Counted from the stretch's first letter, positions 10,677 through 20,801 are shown. The stretch: DNA of 64,000 nt from Taenia hydatigena (GCA_036345935.2 JADWOT020001205.1:62001-126000); one strand, 5' to 3'. Notes: a model not told the origin generated them from the sequence alone. Program-made: numbers and translations.

Positions 10677-11311
10677 CCTCCTGGTGCTACACTTCCATGC
10701 CTATTACGAGGTCTCTTTTGGCGGCAGAGTAGGCGATATCCATTCTGTGGCCACCATACAGACGGCGCCTCCACATACATCATCTCCCACTGAACGTATG
10801 CTCGTCATGGCATGGTTTAGTCCCCTTGCAGGGTGATAACGATGTCACACTGCTTGGTATAGGTAGGTTCAACCGTTTCACGAAGACGCGCACGCATTGA
10901 CAAACACATGTTCCTAAAAGAGAAAGCATAAGCATACTCATCCACTGTAACGACAGCCTCAAAAATATTCAAAATGGGTACACAAGATTACGACTGTATA
11001 CAGGAGCTACCAACTCAACCTTGACTTTAAATGATTCCTCCTTTTACTGCGATGACATCCATTCGAGAGTTCTCAGACACACTCACACATCGGCAAGGAT
11101 ATGAACGAGCAAGGACATTGAATCAGCCTGTTTTCAGTGCAATCTTCAGTCGAATAGGAGAAGACACTCTTATTTGACGATAACTGGCTCGCAACCGCGG
11201 GTAAAACTAGCTAAACGCGCAATCAAGCGCACCAACTACGAATTCGGTCGCGACTTTGGAAGCATTAGCACAGGCATTAATAGAAATTAAAAGGTGATTA
11301 TGATTCCCTAC

Positions 11312-11405
11312 CTTCTCCTCCTCCTCTGCGTGTGCTATGATGTAACGGATATTGAGCCAAAATAAGAAAGCACATGAAAAGTGACGTCTGCGACCACGAA
11401 ACCAC
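11312..11405 (-). CDS. Candidate internal exon, hydrophobic then acidic
   Basis: Read on the minus strand, an acceptor CCTCTTTCTAG lies directly before base 11405. A donor GAGAAG/GTAGGG lies after 11312, giving a 94-base exon. In the frame that stays open across it, the product is WFRGRRRHFS followed by CAFLFWLNIRYIIAHAEEEE: a basic patch, a hydrophobic stretch and an acidic run. That frame joins the acidic exon upstream (11541-11791) if the GTATAT donor is used there (135-base intron). With the stronger GTAAGT donor the frame instead reads GFVVADVTFHVLSYFG and stops. The splice signals are the strongest evidence; the function is unknown. Confidence 0.42.
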
Positions 11406-11540
11406 CTAGAAAGAGGAACCGTGTGTAAAGTCGACACCAGCAGACGCCATCGTTAGACACCACTTGACAGGTACCACAGAGTGTGTCACGCACATGTCAA
11501 ATACGAAGACGTAAATAACACACTCAACTGACACATATAC

Positions 11541-11791
11541 TTACGTGCGCATTTCGAAGCCTTCCACCACTCATTTTGCATCTCCGTCTTATCCTCGTTT
11601 CCACCACTCGTTTTATCGTCAGCGTCTTTACCTCCTTTTGGCTCGTTCTCCTCGCCCTTAGTTTCATTCTCATCCTCCTCTACTTTTGCCACCCCGCTCT
11701 CCTTACTCTCGTCATTTTTAAAAGTTGCAAAGACGTCAAGGGACCAAAGCAGATAAAAATCGCAGAAATTAGGGGTGAGTCGTACTACCAT
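11541..11791 (-). CDS. Candidate exon, acidic disordered protein
   Basis: The minus-strand frame from an ATG at 11791 encodes a strongly charged, low-complexity segment rich in Glu, Asp, Lys and Gly (for example VAKVEEDENETKGEENEPKG), then NEWWKASKCAR. It is followed by two overlapping donors: GTAAGT after base 11545 and GTATAT after base 11541. This composition is typical of disordered regions of eukaryotic proteins. The plus strand shows only the complementary CT-rich sequence. The true 5' end of the exon is uncertain, since an in-frame TAG lies eight codons upstream of the ATG. It probably splices to 11312-11405. Confidence 0.42.
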
Positions 11792-11870
11792 CTCTTCCTC
11801 CTCCCACGTCTACTTCTGCTTCTCTTCTTCCTTCCTCCAATCCATCTTACCCCTTTTCTTCCCTACTAGA
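11576..11870 (+). repeat. CT-rich low-complexity tract
   Basis: The plus strand is dominated by CTC, TTC and TCC triplets, densest at 11,800-11,860. The same bases read as an acidic/lysine-rich frame on the minus strand over 11541-11760, so part of the bias may be coding and not simple repeat. There is no perfect microsatellite. Confidence 0.55.
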
Positions 11871-12134
11871 TTTGTATGCGTTAATTCAACATTGTGCTCA
11901 CTAGTATGCCAGTGCATTTCACATATCAAGAGAGAAAGCGAGGGTTAAATGCTCAAAGCATGCCTTTAGGCAGAAATACATGGTCGATTTTTTTTCATTT
12001 AGTGGCATGGATATAGGAGTGGGTAGATGAAGGTATTATGGGGTTGTGGGAAGCGAGAGCGAAGGAAATGAAGAAGAGATGTCTACAGCACTACGCATAG
12101 ACATACAGTAATAACATTTCGTCAACCCTCTTCC

Positions 12135-12415
12135 TTAACATCCTGTCTTGCCTGCTCTCGGCCCCTGGTCTCTTCTTTTCTCCTCACTTCCCCATTCCTT
12201 CGTCCACTGCAGTTGAACATGCGTGTTACTTCGCCACCATCGAAGTGGTGCAATCGCCACCCTTGTCTTCTCTGGTGCGAAGGGAGAAATCGCGTAGACA
12301 CATAATTAGGGAGATCCATCAAGAAGCTACCTTTGTCAGCTCCATAGCAGCCTTTAGGGGTAAGTCGCCGTTTCCTTTCATGCAGATATGCCTTGTACCG
12401 CTTTGCTCTACTCAT
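12135..12415 (-). CDS. Two-exon candidate gene, 73-aa basic protein
   Basis: Exon 1 runs from an ATG at 12415 to 12331, and exon 2 from 12271 to a TAA at 12135. The 59-base intron (12272-12330) has a donor AAAG/GTAGCT and an acceptor with a pyrimidine tract, TTTCTCCCTTCGCACCAG. Removing it joins the frames exactly in phase. The product starts MSRAKRYKAYLHERKRRL and ends KRRDQGPRAGKTGC, with a Trp-rich centre (PLRWWRSNTH, LQWTKEWG). It is strongly basic, with no signal peptide or membrane segment. An in-frame TAA just upstream of the ATG supports this start. A further acceptor (CTCTCGATTAG at about 12452) suggests a 5'-UTR intron. Unspliced, the region also reads as a 97-codon frame. Exon 2 might instead splice onward through GGAA/GTGAGG. 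The family is not recognised. Confidence 0.45.
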
Positions 12416-12459
12416 TTCTTATATCTGTCTCGCACGCGATTGCGAGTTGCCTAATCGAG

Positions 12460-12500
12460 AGCAGGAGTAGGGGCAGAAGCAGGAGCAGATGTAGTGAAAG
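12460..12500 (+). repeat. Imperfect GCAGGA/GCAGAA hexamer tract
   Basis: A short run of GCAGGAG, GGGGCAGAAG and CAGGAGCAGATG-type units forms an imperfect purine-rich microsatellite. On the minus strand it is the pyrimidine tract in front of the possible 5'-UTR acceptor at about 12452. Confidence 0.5.
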
Positions 12501-12697
12501 AGAAGCAGTGTAGCACGTTAGGCAAAACTAGGCTTAAGTAGGTCCGACTGTACTGGACTAATTCAAATACGAGTAGAATAGAGCAGCCACGTATGCCTAA
12601 TTATGACAGTCTGGTGTGGAAGAGAGCAAAAGGTTGGGAAGGAAGGGGGTAGGTAGGCAGCCATCTTCATGGGCTACCATTCAAATCAACCTTAACT

Positions 12698-12937
12698 TTG
12701 CCTTATATGTCACGTCGAATCGTCTTGATGCAACTGCAGACTGCATGCGATGAGATCTTTCTCTTCTGCTTGGCAGATATTAGGGATCAATATACACATA
12801 CAGCAAGAAGATTCGGCGACGTCTCCGAGATGGTGAAGCGGGAACCCTCTTGCCTCCCCCTCTCACATGTCCCACTTCAATCCATTTTCAGCTTGTCACT
12901 TCTTGTCTGTCTCTCACTTCACTGCATGCGCTCTTAA
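12698..12937 (+). CDS. 79-aa open frame, unknown
   Basis: The plus-strand frame reads plausibly as protein from the second Met (12707): MSRRIVLMQLQTACDEIF, then IRDQYTHTARRFGDVSEMV before a serine/leucine-rich end. A good acceptor, TCTCTTCTGCTTGGCAG, ends at 12775. The more convincing second half may therefore be an exon starting at 12776, with the upstream part intronic. A GTGAAG donor-like site follows at about 12833. No homologue or domain is recognised and no duplicate exists in the window. Confidence 0.3.
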   Translation: MPYMSRRIVLMQLQTACDEIFLFCLADIRDQYTHTARRFGDVSEMVKREPSCLPLSHVPLQSIFSLSLLVCLSLHCMRS

Positions 12938-13333
12938 GCACCACGTCTTGCATTTCGTCTTGCTGCTTATACTTCATTTATTTAAATCACGGCAGACGGA
13001 GGAATGAGTGCTGTCTGCATGTAGTCTTCCTACCGTCCTTCTTGTTTCCAAATCAGTGACGCCAACACGCCTCACTTATCTGGCTGCCTCACTTTTCTGT
13101 CACGTTCACCTTCGATTAGGATTAGAGGACTGAGTAAAGCTGGCTTCAGGAGACAGTGCTTACGTCTCTTCACGGACCCTCTCCTGAGTCGAGGGGGTTA
13201 GCGGATTACAAAGGCGAGTGGAGGATCGGAGAAAGTGGGGCGCAAAGTCACGATTGCGATGACTAAGAGCACTTTGAATTTTCCACGATGTGCAATTACG
13301 CCGCGACAGTTGGGGCATTGATTGCTTTATTGA

Positions 13334-13705
13334 TTAAAATATTGATTTATTAGTCATTCGGTCAACAGCTAATGATGACCTTGAGGATGGACGGCGCCAA
13401 CTGCAAAGTTGTGTGCAGTCGTAGTCGTAAGCGTAAAGTAAAGCTCTTCTGCAGTGCCAGTTCACTTGAGTGGAGCGATGAGTAAAGGTGGAAGGAGGTG
13501 AGTGTGGAAGGCGATTGGTCATTACATTAGGTGAGAAGGGAAGAAAGTAGAATGGAATGGGATGGAATAGAACGGAAAAGAGCCATGAGAACAGCACAGC
13601 AGGCAACAGAACAAAATCGTTAAGGAGGGAATACTTTGCCAAAATGTTGCTTCGATGTTGATCTTTACATAGTGCTGCACTCAGCGGCACGAAAGTTCCT
13701 GGCAA
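13334..13705 (-). CDS. 123-aa open frame, unknown, with hydrophobic middle
   Basis: The minus-strand frame begins at an ATG at 13705. It contains a hydrophobic stretch of about 25 residues around positions 30-60 (LLPAVLFSWLFSVLFHPIPF) that could cross a membrane, then a His/Thr/Arg-rich tail. Part of the hydrophobic run is encoded by an imperfect GGAAT-like pentamer tract at 13545-13580 on the plus strand, which weakens the case for a gene. No recognised domain. Confidence 0.22.
   Translation of the reverse strand: MPGTFVPLSAALCKDQHRSNILAKYSLLNDFVLLPAVLFSWLFSVLFHPIPFYFLPFSPNVMTNRLPHSPPSTFTHRSTQVNWHCRRALLYAYDYDCTQLCSWRRPSSRSSLAVDRMTNKSIF
13545..13580 (+). repeat. Imperfect GGAAT pentanucleotide tract
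   Basis: The sequence around AGAATGGAATGGGATGGAA and the following TAGAACGG forms about six imperfect copies of a GGAAT-type unit within a longer purine-rich stretch (13485-13615). Confidence 0.55.
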
Positions 13706-13919
13706 TGATGTGTGTACCCTCGCCCTCTAAGTTTCCTATGCTTTATTCGGCATAGGCGGGCTGTCAGCGCACTCATTTTCTTGTCAAACATTGCACAATA
13801 TGCAGCCTTAGATAGCTTCTATCATGTCAGCTACAAGGGCATGGACTTGGCGCAATTCCTCTTTCAATGGAAATCGTGGCTGATTGCCTCTTTGGGAGTC
13901 CCTTCAAGCCGATCATAAT

Positions 13920-15290
13920 TCCCATAAGACTTCAAAAAGGACGAAGTACTGTCGATATTTGGGGCACATTACGGCTAATATTGCAGCTTTCAGCAGCATT
14001 AAGTTGTTAATTGCGACCCTGAGCTTAGAGAAAAGGCAATAGCTACTGCGTTGGTCATCCTTCTTGTTCGTTCTTAACTTCCTGTCAAAGTTCCTAAGTG
14101 ACAGGAAATGCTGGATTAAGCTACTAGCTTTTTAAACATTTAGACAACCCCATCCCCTCCAAATCGATTGATCTCTGTCATCTTTGCTTACGAGGTGACT
14201 TTTGAGCATATTCGAAAGCTACCTCAATTGTCCACTTGTACTAATTTCCCCTCATCACTTGATACGCTATCACTCACAATGCACTAGTGTGATTATTTCG
14301 TGACAGGATTTAATTGCCTATATTGCCACCAGGACAACATGCGAAGTGTATAGGTGACCCATTTCGGTAAACTCCGACATCAAAGAGAGGCTAAAAGACC
14401 TTGAAAATTGCAGTAGAAGTGGACACTAAATATAGCCGTGGAGAAGTCGCAAGGCACTCTCGTTTAGGCTGCTTTGGACGACTGACCCCTACAATCAGCT
14501 ACATTTGATTGATTGTGAAAAATATTACCGTTGAGTTCTTAATCCGCTTCCACTTTTAATTTTATTACACTTTAGTTTGCCGTTATTTAGCGTAAGCACT
14601 TCATGAATCGTTGATAACGATGCAAATAATTATCGCGTTTTATTATTCGTATGCGAAAAATGCCAGTATGGAGGAAGTCAGACCAATCGTCATCAAACAA
14701 AGAAGATTTATAGGCTCGATGTATCAACTTCAGTAAGCTTAGGAAATTATCCACAGAAGTATTCGCGGATTGATATTAGACAAAAGCTAGTAAGCAAAAT
14801 CGAACGTGATTGCAAGAAGAGAGGAAGACTGCAGATGCGCCACAAGGCATTGCCACGAAAGTACTGGATGAATTACGGATACTGTAGGGCATCGCAATGC
14901 TGAGGTGCGATCTGTCACATACGCAGCACACACAGTGCCCAGAGATCCCAGCGGGGCGCAAGGGCTGAGAAAACTCTGGTTGTTGGCTTTGGGATAGTGC
15001 AACTGCCTTTAATTACGCGGCCTCCTTTCAGATATTGTTCTTGAAGCATAATTCAGTCGAGCGGTTTTCGCTCCTTCTACATCCACTCATAAGACAATCA
15101 CCTACTCAAAGGGGATCGTCTAACATACATAGCATGTATAGAATACCTCGCAGCTAGTATGGATGCCACGACGCCTAACAAATGAACTCGTGTGAAGAAG
15201 CTTAGATCAGCACTTTTCTAGTTAGGTGTGGCCGAAATAAACCCTACCAGAACGGCAATGGGTGTAAGCAAAATGAAGACCAATTAGTCA
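13920..15290. other. No supportable gene
   Basis: Short frames occur (for example overlapping minus-strand frames at 14776-15002), but I found no duplicate copy, chained splice sites or RNA fold. I have nothing to assign here. Confidence 0.45.
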
Positions 15291-15299
15291 TGGGTTAAT

Positions 15300-15390
15300 T
15301 AGACAAAGACAGGATACGAAGTGCAGTGGGCTTTGTGCTTCGTTGGGCGAACCCTTACGAAGCTCGTGTATCCTCTTGATCTCAAGATTC
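15300..15390 (+). repeat. Short direct repeat R11, copy 2
   Basis: About 90 bases match 9118-9210 (shared TGGGCTTTGTGCTTCG and TTGATCTCAAG). It lies just before repeat R3 here; at 9.1 kb it is isolated. Confidence 0.75.
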
Positions 15391-15414
15391 GCTTACTAGT
15401 TTTGTCTTCAACCA

Positions 15415-15850
15415 ATCTATTACCACTTCTGTGGATAATTTTCTAAGCATGCAAAAGTCAAGCTTGCTTAAGTAAATGCATTAAGCTTGTAATTCTCTCC
15501 TTATTTGGTGATGAAAGGCCTGATTTTTACCACAATGTTGTTTTTTGCTTAGGAACGTCAAAAACGACAATCATTTTCATCGTTATCAAAGAATCGGTTT
15601 GAGCTTAGACTAAATAATGGCAAGCTAAAATACAATAGGTTTAAAAGTGAAACATGATTCGAGAACTCCGTGATAATATTTTTGCCCTTCAAATATGATT
15701 GGTTGAGGGAGTCAGTCATGCAAGGTAGAATAAACAAGTGTCCTACGACTTCTCTTTAGCTATCTTCAGTCTCTACCCCTACTGCTATTTTCGAAGTCCT
15801 TACACTTTACTTTGTCCTTGACGAACTTGGTAGTGCCCTAATCCTAGGTG
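15415..15850 (+). repeat. Direct repeat R3, copy 1
   Basis: This block matches 36550-36975 in the same orientation, from GTGGATAATTTTCTAAG to TTGTCCTTGACGAACTTGG. Differences are roughly 15-20% with small indels. At 15.8 kb it runs straight into R4. At 36.97 kb the match ends and R4 is absent. No open frame is shared. Confidence 0.85.
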
Positions 15851-16565
15851 CTATATCCCGTGACCACCTAAAGCTGACAGTAACCCTAACAATTATGTTC
15901 TTTAAATGCGCTTTGTAGGCGAGAGTTGGAGGACAATTTTAGCCTGGTAGCTGACACACGTGGTAGGTCTCCTAAGTCTGAGTCTCCTCAGTCGTTAGTA
16001 CTTTGGCCCTGTCACTACACAAATGTCCTGTGCTATAATAACGGTGGCTAGAAATGCCCCACCTCATGGCAAGGGTGGAAGGGACGAAGGGGGAAGGGAA
16101 GAATCGTCTGCAGCAACATCATCTGTAATTTCATTCGTGCAATTGTATGCCATCAAAGATAGAGTCGTAGGTAATTCCAGTTGACATGAATCGTATATTT
16201 TAGGAGGCGACTTAGGATTAGTAGATAATTCGTCCTTTGCATCACTATTTGCTTTATTTTCATCGCCAAGAATTTTTCTTATCAATTATGCAATTTGCCA
16301 GATTAACTGGTGTGGCCCACAAAAAAACACAAAGCAGTGTGTCTCATTGGTGTATCACAATGAACGGAAATTATTCACTAGAGCGAAAATGCATTTGCCG
16401 AGTCAAATAAACCGAGTGCTACAAAGACAAAATCGAACGAACATGGACATTTTGGTTCAATTGGTAGGTTAGTTAAAGGCCTAACTAAGTTTTTATTCTG
16501 TATGGATGTGATTCCAGCTACTAACAGAATTTGAAGGGCCGGTTTTGGCCTTACTTCAGGCATCT

Positions 16566-16894
16566 TCATGCTCTTTTTTTACTATTAACCGAATCTGCCT
16601 TTCCTTTCTCTCTTCCTATGCGTTGCTTACGTCTTTTTTTGGAAATTCTCCTATCTGTGAGGTAAAAAAACACGCTTGCTAGTGCTTCCAAAGTTGTGAT
16701 GCCGGAAATCCAGACCTCAAAGCTGTGCTTTGGTGCTGGGACAATCCAATGCCATCCAGTGCAATCAGGAAATAGAGACCGTAGGATACCTGACTCCAGT
16801 GTCGACAAATTATGCGCAGCCGTAATGCTGTGACCTGAGTGGGTCTCAGCTCTGAGTCACAAGGTGGAAAGGTTATCGCATAGTTATAGTGCAC
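16566..16894 (-). pseudogene. Overlapping conserved frames ending in a membrane-anchor-like segment
   Basis: Two minus-strand frames overlap here. The first (16679-16894) reads ITFPPCDSELRPTQVTALRL then RIICRHWSQ, matched at 55.3 kb by IAFPPCDPELRRAQFTALRL and RIICRNCSQ. The second (16566-16808) reads FPDCTGWHW, then FEVWISGITTLEALASVFFY and LTDRRISKKRRK: a hydrophobic segment with a basic tail, like a C-terminal membrane anchor. At 55 kb the second frame is split by the insertion at about 55073-55146 but resumes as LTDRGISNERRK then stop. A frame change lies between the two parts in both copies, so either a small intron or an old frameshift is needed. I favour a decayed gene. Confidence 0.4.
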
Positions 16895-17011
16895 GAATTG
16901 CGAGCTTTGATGTGGGAAATCACCAATAGTACCGACTTGCGATGTTGTGGAACGGTCAAAGAAAGCTCATCTTTTGAGAGGTCGTCAAACCCCAAAACAA
17001 CAATGCCACTG
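16873..17011 (-). pseudogene. Candidate exon of the R4 reading-frame series
   Basis: A minus-strand frame of 139 bases reads SSGIVVLGFDDLSKDELSLT, then VPQHRKSVLLVISH, and stops. The equal-length counterpart at 55303-55441 reads SSRIVVLGFDNLPKDTLSLT, then FPQHRKSVLLVIFH. Each begins directly after a GACAG acceptor-like site, and a GT site conserved in both copies lies in the frame upstream (16.9-17.15 kb). That would give an intron of about 135 bases joining to 17128-17463. Differences between copies do not concentrate at third codon positions (about 11, 6 and 4 at positions 1, 2, 3), so there is no sign of present constraint. Confidence 0.38.
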
Positions 17012-17127
17012 CTGTCCACTTCCTAGCTAATAAGCATCCCATTCTTAAAACCCCATTTATCAGCGAAATTTAGCACAATAAAGGTATACAAATGTATTTT
17101 ACTTAAAGCTCATATAAAAAGGACATA

Positions 17128-17463
17128 CTAAAAAATTACAACAAAGTACTGGCCTCCCACGTAGCGCTCAATGTAGGCAATCCGAAAAGTGGAAGACCGG
17201 ACCCGATTGAGGAGGGTATAGAAGTCGTGTAGTGTTAAATTCTCAAAGCAAATAGCAAGGGATTGCTGCGAACCATAACCGCTGCATCTGTGGAGGAGAG
17301 CACGGACTTCATTCAGGTCAGCCTGATCCCATGTTTCGCTTTCGAATTCTAGATACGTTTGACCGGTCATCGTGTGATCGCGTCTCAGGTGAATGCGAAT
17401 TTCGCGTGCATCTCTTGAGTTCACCAAAAGAAGCAATAACGGCTCACATGCACAGACCACCAC
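17128..17463 (-). CDS. 111-aa open frame duplicated at 55559-55894
   Basis: The minus-strand frame is 111 codons and fully open in both R4 copies with no indel. It has a Leu-rich start, then SRDAREIRIHLRRDHTM, SETWDQADLNEVRALLHRC and NLTLHDFYTLLNRVRSSTFR. The alternation of charged and hydrophobic residues resembles the leucine-rich or F-box-associated regions of many invertebrate proteins, but I cannot assign a family. Differences between the copies are spread evenly over codon positions (about 13, 14 and 11). The open state could therefore simply reflect recent duplication. Flanking GT/AG sites would join it to 16873-17011. Confidence 0.42.
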   Translation of the reverse strand: MVVCACEPLLLLLVNSRDAREIRIHLRRDHTMTGQTYLEFESETWDQADLNEVRALLHRCSGYGSQQSLAICFENLTLHDFYTLLNRVRSSTFRIAYIERYVGGQYFVVIF

Positions 17464-18515
17464 TCAGTCTATTTGGCATCGACGAACTCGAAGAACCAAA
17501 ACGAAAATTCTCCCAAAATGCTAAACACGATTTATTTCAAACGAAGAGTCCCCTAGAACTAATTTTATCCTTTTTTTTTGGTTTCGTGGAATAATTAAAT
17601 TGCAAACGAAAATCGGAACTGCTAATAAAGTCTACTGCTCGCAAGTGTTTTTAGTATTTGTTGATCACTGACCCGCTTTTGTGACACAAAGCTCTGCCCG
17701 CAACGGATACGCTGAGAACAAACTTCCCCACCCAACTACGCATCATGGCGAGCGCTTAAAGCTGCGTGCTCAGCCCCATGGATGGAAGTGTCAAGCTTTG
17801 CGTTAGTGTAGGTGGGCGTAGTGTATATAGAGTGGCTTAAAAATTGACAAGTATGCAAACTTAGAAATATTGACTCAAAGCCTAATGCCTAATTGTAAAT
17901 ACAACGAATCTGATATACTCAAATATGATTGCAACATTTATGTTCTTTAACTGTGCTTGTAGGCAAGAGGCCGGAGGACAATTTTAATCTGGTCGAGAAC
18001 CAACGGAGTTGCTCTCCAGAGCCCGAGACACCCTCGTCCTGAGCATGGTGAGGCACAATGTAGGAGTTAGTGCTTGGTAATTATAAAGTGCTGGCTTAGT
18101 TTTTATCCAATTGGCAGAAAATGTTAGTGTCGGAGTTCAGAATGTTATCAGGGAGTAGAACACATCGTTGATTGCTGGCGCTGCATTTGGCCGGCTTCGC
18201 ATGAGCACGTTCACAGCCCTATAGTCAGTCAAGGTGTCTGAACTAGATCCAAATTTGTTCAAGATAGTTAGCATGTAATGAATGAGCTAAACTTGCCTGA
18301 AATCCGCATTCTTAAAGCCAAAGCTCCTGACTTGATAAAAAAATAGTCTGGATCAAACTAAATTTGCAGCACATAGCGTTTTCACCTCTCCTGACTTAGC
18401 CGTAGTCCCCACCACGCACTGCTCGAACTGGAATCAATCTCTTCGGGAGAGAGGGTGGATAAATCAACTGCTACGCATGTGTGATTTCAGTTTACTCATT
18501 AACTTGGTGGGTGAA

Positions 18516-18796
18516 TCAACTGCTACGCAAGCGTAATTTCAGTACACTCATCTTACTAACTTGGTTTGAAATGCTAGACACGTCTTTGAACCTGCATTCC
18601 AACGACTGACCACGTACCTCGTGTCTGATGCACGCCCATAACTGTGCGTCAGTAGAAGCTTTCTTGAAACTTTGCAATGCCTGCAATTGACTGTCATCAT
18701 GTGGATGTCCCCTCCCCATGCTTCCACATCGCTCTTAATAACAGGTGGATAAGTGCAGCTGATATCAGCGTGCGAATTGACAGACGAGCAGAACAA
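18516..18796 (-). pseudogene. Three-copy open frame in R5 (copy A)
   Basis: The minus-strand frame 18548-18796 ends in LLTHSYGRASDTRYVVSRWN, then AGSKTCLAFQTKLVR and stop. The counterparts are 32269-32607 (minus), ending HASDTRCVVSHGN and AIATKLVR, and about 63510-63699 (plus), reading HSYGRASDTRYVVSRWNA and AFQTKLIR. A second overlapping frame (18516-18719) starts MGRGHPHDDS and is also largely shared with 63.5 kb. The third copy has a one-base shift upstream. Codon-position comparison does not support constraint in either frame, so I treat it as a decayed paralogous segment of unknown origin. Confidence 0.4.
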
Positions 18797-19804
18797 GTAA
18801 CAGTGGTCATTAGGCTTGAGGAGGTGTTCTTAATCTTAAAGGTATCTTGTAAAATGCAGCCATTTGAATGCCACAAATGCAGCAAAGTCGATCAATTTCC
18901 AGCTGTTTGTTGAAATTTAACTGCCTCTATCCAAGGTAATGGATGTGTCAATGAGGTTTTTCAACATGAAACACCCAGCCAGCACCGAACGTGGTTTAAA
19001 GTAGCTCTCAAAGATGGCCATATGTCAGCACGATGTGTCCAACTACACCATTCTCAGTCACTTCTGGAAAAAAAGCTAGCACAACCAAAATTATCATAGA
19101 AACCATATTCACTATTCGGAATGCTACAATTTGGTGTCCCTCAGCAGCTGGAAGCATCTTTAATCAAAATAACTCGATCCTAATGCTTAGAGAAAATGAG
19201 TTTAATTCTAATATGTTTAGGACACGAAAAAATGGCAATTTTGTACAATCATTTGTTCTTTCATCCACTCATTTGTAGTGAGGCTATTTTCGTACTGACA
19301 GGATGTCTCGAGTACCTCCGCAAAAGCTGAAATCAGGATGGCGCCTGACTCATAAGGTGCACTATTAGGAATAGAATTTCCTTCAAGTCGCAAGCAATTT
19401 TTATAGTTTACTTACACTGCTAATGCCTTAACTGCAATCTTTTCTTCCAGCTACCTCACTTTTGCATTTTGGTCCACAATTTCTAGTCCACTGCTTGTTT
19501 CGATCCTGTCCGTCTGCAGAAAGGTCTGGCAGTAAAGATTCTCTTATCAACTTTAAGTCTTTCAAAGAACATCCACACTTTAGCAAGGCTAGCTGATAAA
19601 ATAAAAGGCGAATAATGCTTTCGAAAGATATTGTTTAAATGGACTTTCCTCTGACGCTGCTTCATTCCATCAGCGTCTCCTTCCTCCGATCGCTTGAATT
19701 CTCGTCTATTTACAATCTTAAAAATTTGCCTTTTTGTCATAGATTACCAAAGCACGTTTGCTTCCGCAGAGTTTTATGGCATTTGGCAGAACCAATCTAG
19801 TCTC

Positions 19805-20165
19805 CAACTGCCTCTACAGTTCCTCTGCGGTTCCTTTGATACACAGGGAAGCAGAGTGCCCATTGGTCTCGTCTTCTGGTCGTGCTATCAAGGCAGAACT
19901 ACAATCTGCAAAGAAACAAGTGATCTCGAATTTCAGATGTGAAATGGTGCCTCCCAGCGACTGCTCTACGACCGTCACACAACAGATTCGGCTCAGATAA
20001 CTGCCCCATTCTAATACACTTATCTCGTCTTTTTTCGCTTGCATTTATCCTAATTAGTGCATGCGGCACGAGCCAGGATGACCGATCGTCCTTGCCTATT
20101 GAGTGACACGAGTCATTTGCACGTGACGAAATGGAGCAATTGCCCATTTTAAGTCACAGCGTCTA
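19805..20165 (-). repeat. Family U subunit (inside R5, reverse orientation)
   Basis: Reverse complement of the U subunits at 6400-6760, 39670-40050, 40765-41110 and 61395-61765. The minus-strand frame 19814-20044 reads EITCFFADCSSALIARPEDE, then TNGHSASLCIKGT, matching 61559-61750 closely. It extends to GTAEEL without the GGTCAT-TAA end seen at 61.7 kb. Confidence 0.7.
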
Positions 20166-20461
20166 CTACTATCTTCAATCAGACGATACTTTGCTAAGAG
20201 GATTAAAGAACACAAAATCAATTTTCTTAATAATATCAGCTGCTCAGAAGCTAAAATGCTTGCAAATACTTATCTGCCTTTACAACAAACAGGTACACAA
20301 TGGACGATCAGTTGCTACAGCTTGGCGCCTCTGAAGCCACTTAGTTACCTAGGCTCACAACCAGGCTCTCCTCTGGCTAGCTGCAAACGACCTAGAAACG
20401 CAATGTGATCCTTCTTGTATACTTCTTTGTGTTGTAGAATGGACATTAGGTTAGGCGATCA

Positions 20462-20801
20462 GTGAGATCCTTACCACGTAAATACATGCTTAAATCGCAA
20501 TCGCTCTTCCTAGTTTCACCACCCGCAGTCGGCGATGCAATGGGCACAGGAAAGTTCCACTTCACATTTGCCATCTCAGGCAAGCCTCCTTTCTCTACCA
20601 CCGCATACTACTTTACCGAAATATCTACACCAAAACATCGAGACCGATCTACAAAGTGAATTCGTTACTCAAGCACTCTCGTCCGCGTTGAGCATCTGCC
20701 TCGTCTATGCTATGGGTATGGAGGCATGCAACATGCCTCTGTATCTATATCACTTAGCAAGGAAAACAATTCTTAATTCCAAATTTGCAATTCAGAAATA
20801 A
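20462..20801 (+). pseudogene. Overlapping frames shared with 60811-61105
   Basis: Two overlapping plus-strand frames are open here. One (20462-20659) starts MRSLPRKYMLKSQSLFLVSP and is matched almost residue for residue by 60908-61105 (minus). The other (20535-20801) contains ALSSALSICLVYAMGMEACN and is matched by 60811-61032 (minus). More diverged copies at 50.1-50.4 kb and 36.28-36.5 kb have stops in both frames. Only the youngest pair keeps the frames open, so selection is not shown. No domain is recognised. Confidence 0.35.

Larger units (their letters stand above)
15830..18040 (+). repeat. Direct repeat R4, copy 1
   Basis: R4 is colinear with 54190-56480, starting at the shared word GTAGTGCCCTA and ending after GCCCGAGACACC. 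Copies differ by about 10-15%, and copy 2 has an extra segment of roughly 75 bases at about 55073-55146. The block carries several minus-strand frames open in both copies, listed separately. Both copies contain a purine-rich patch (16075-16105 and 54438-54470). Confidence 0.92.

Noticed and set aside
17128..17463. Assignment to F-box-associated or leucine-rich families
   Set aside because: The spacing of hydrophobic residues is only loosely suggestive; no diagnostic motif is visible.
18516..18800. TGA read as tryptophan (alternative code)
   Set aside because: One conserved-looking frame contains TGA at the same two places in all three R5 copies, but codon-position statistics do not support that frame and other candidate genes end properly at TGA, so a recoding claim is unwarranted.
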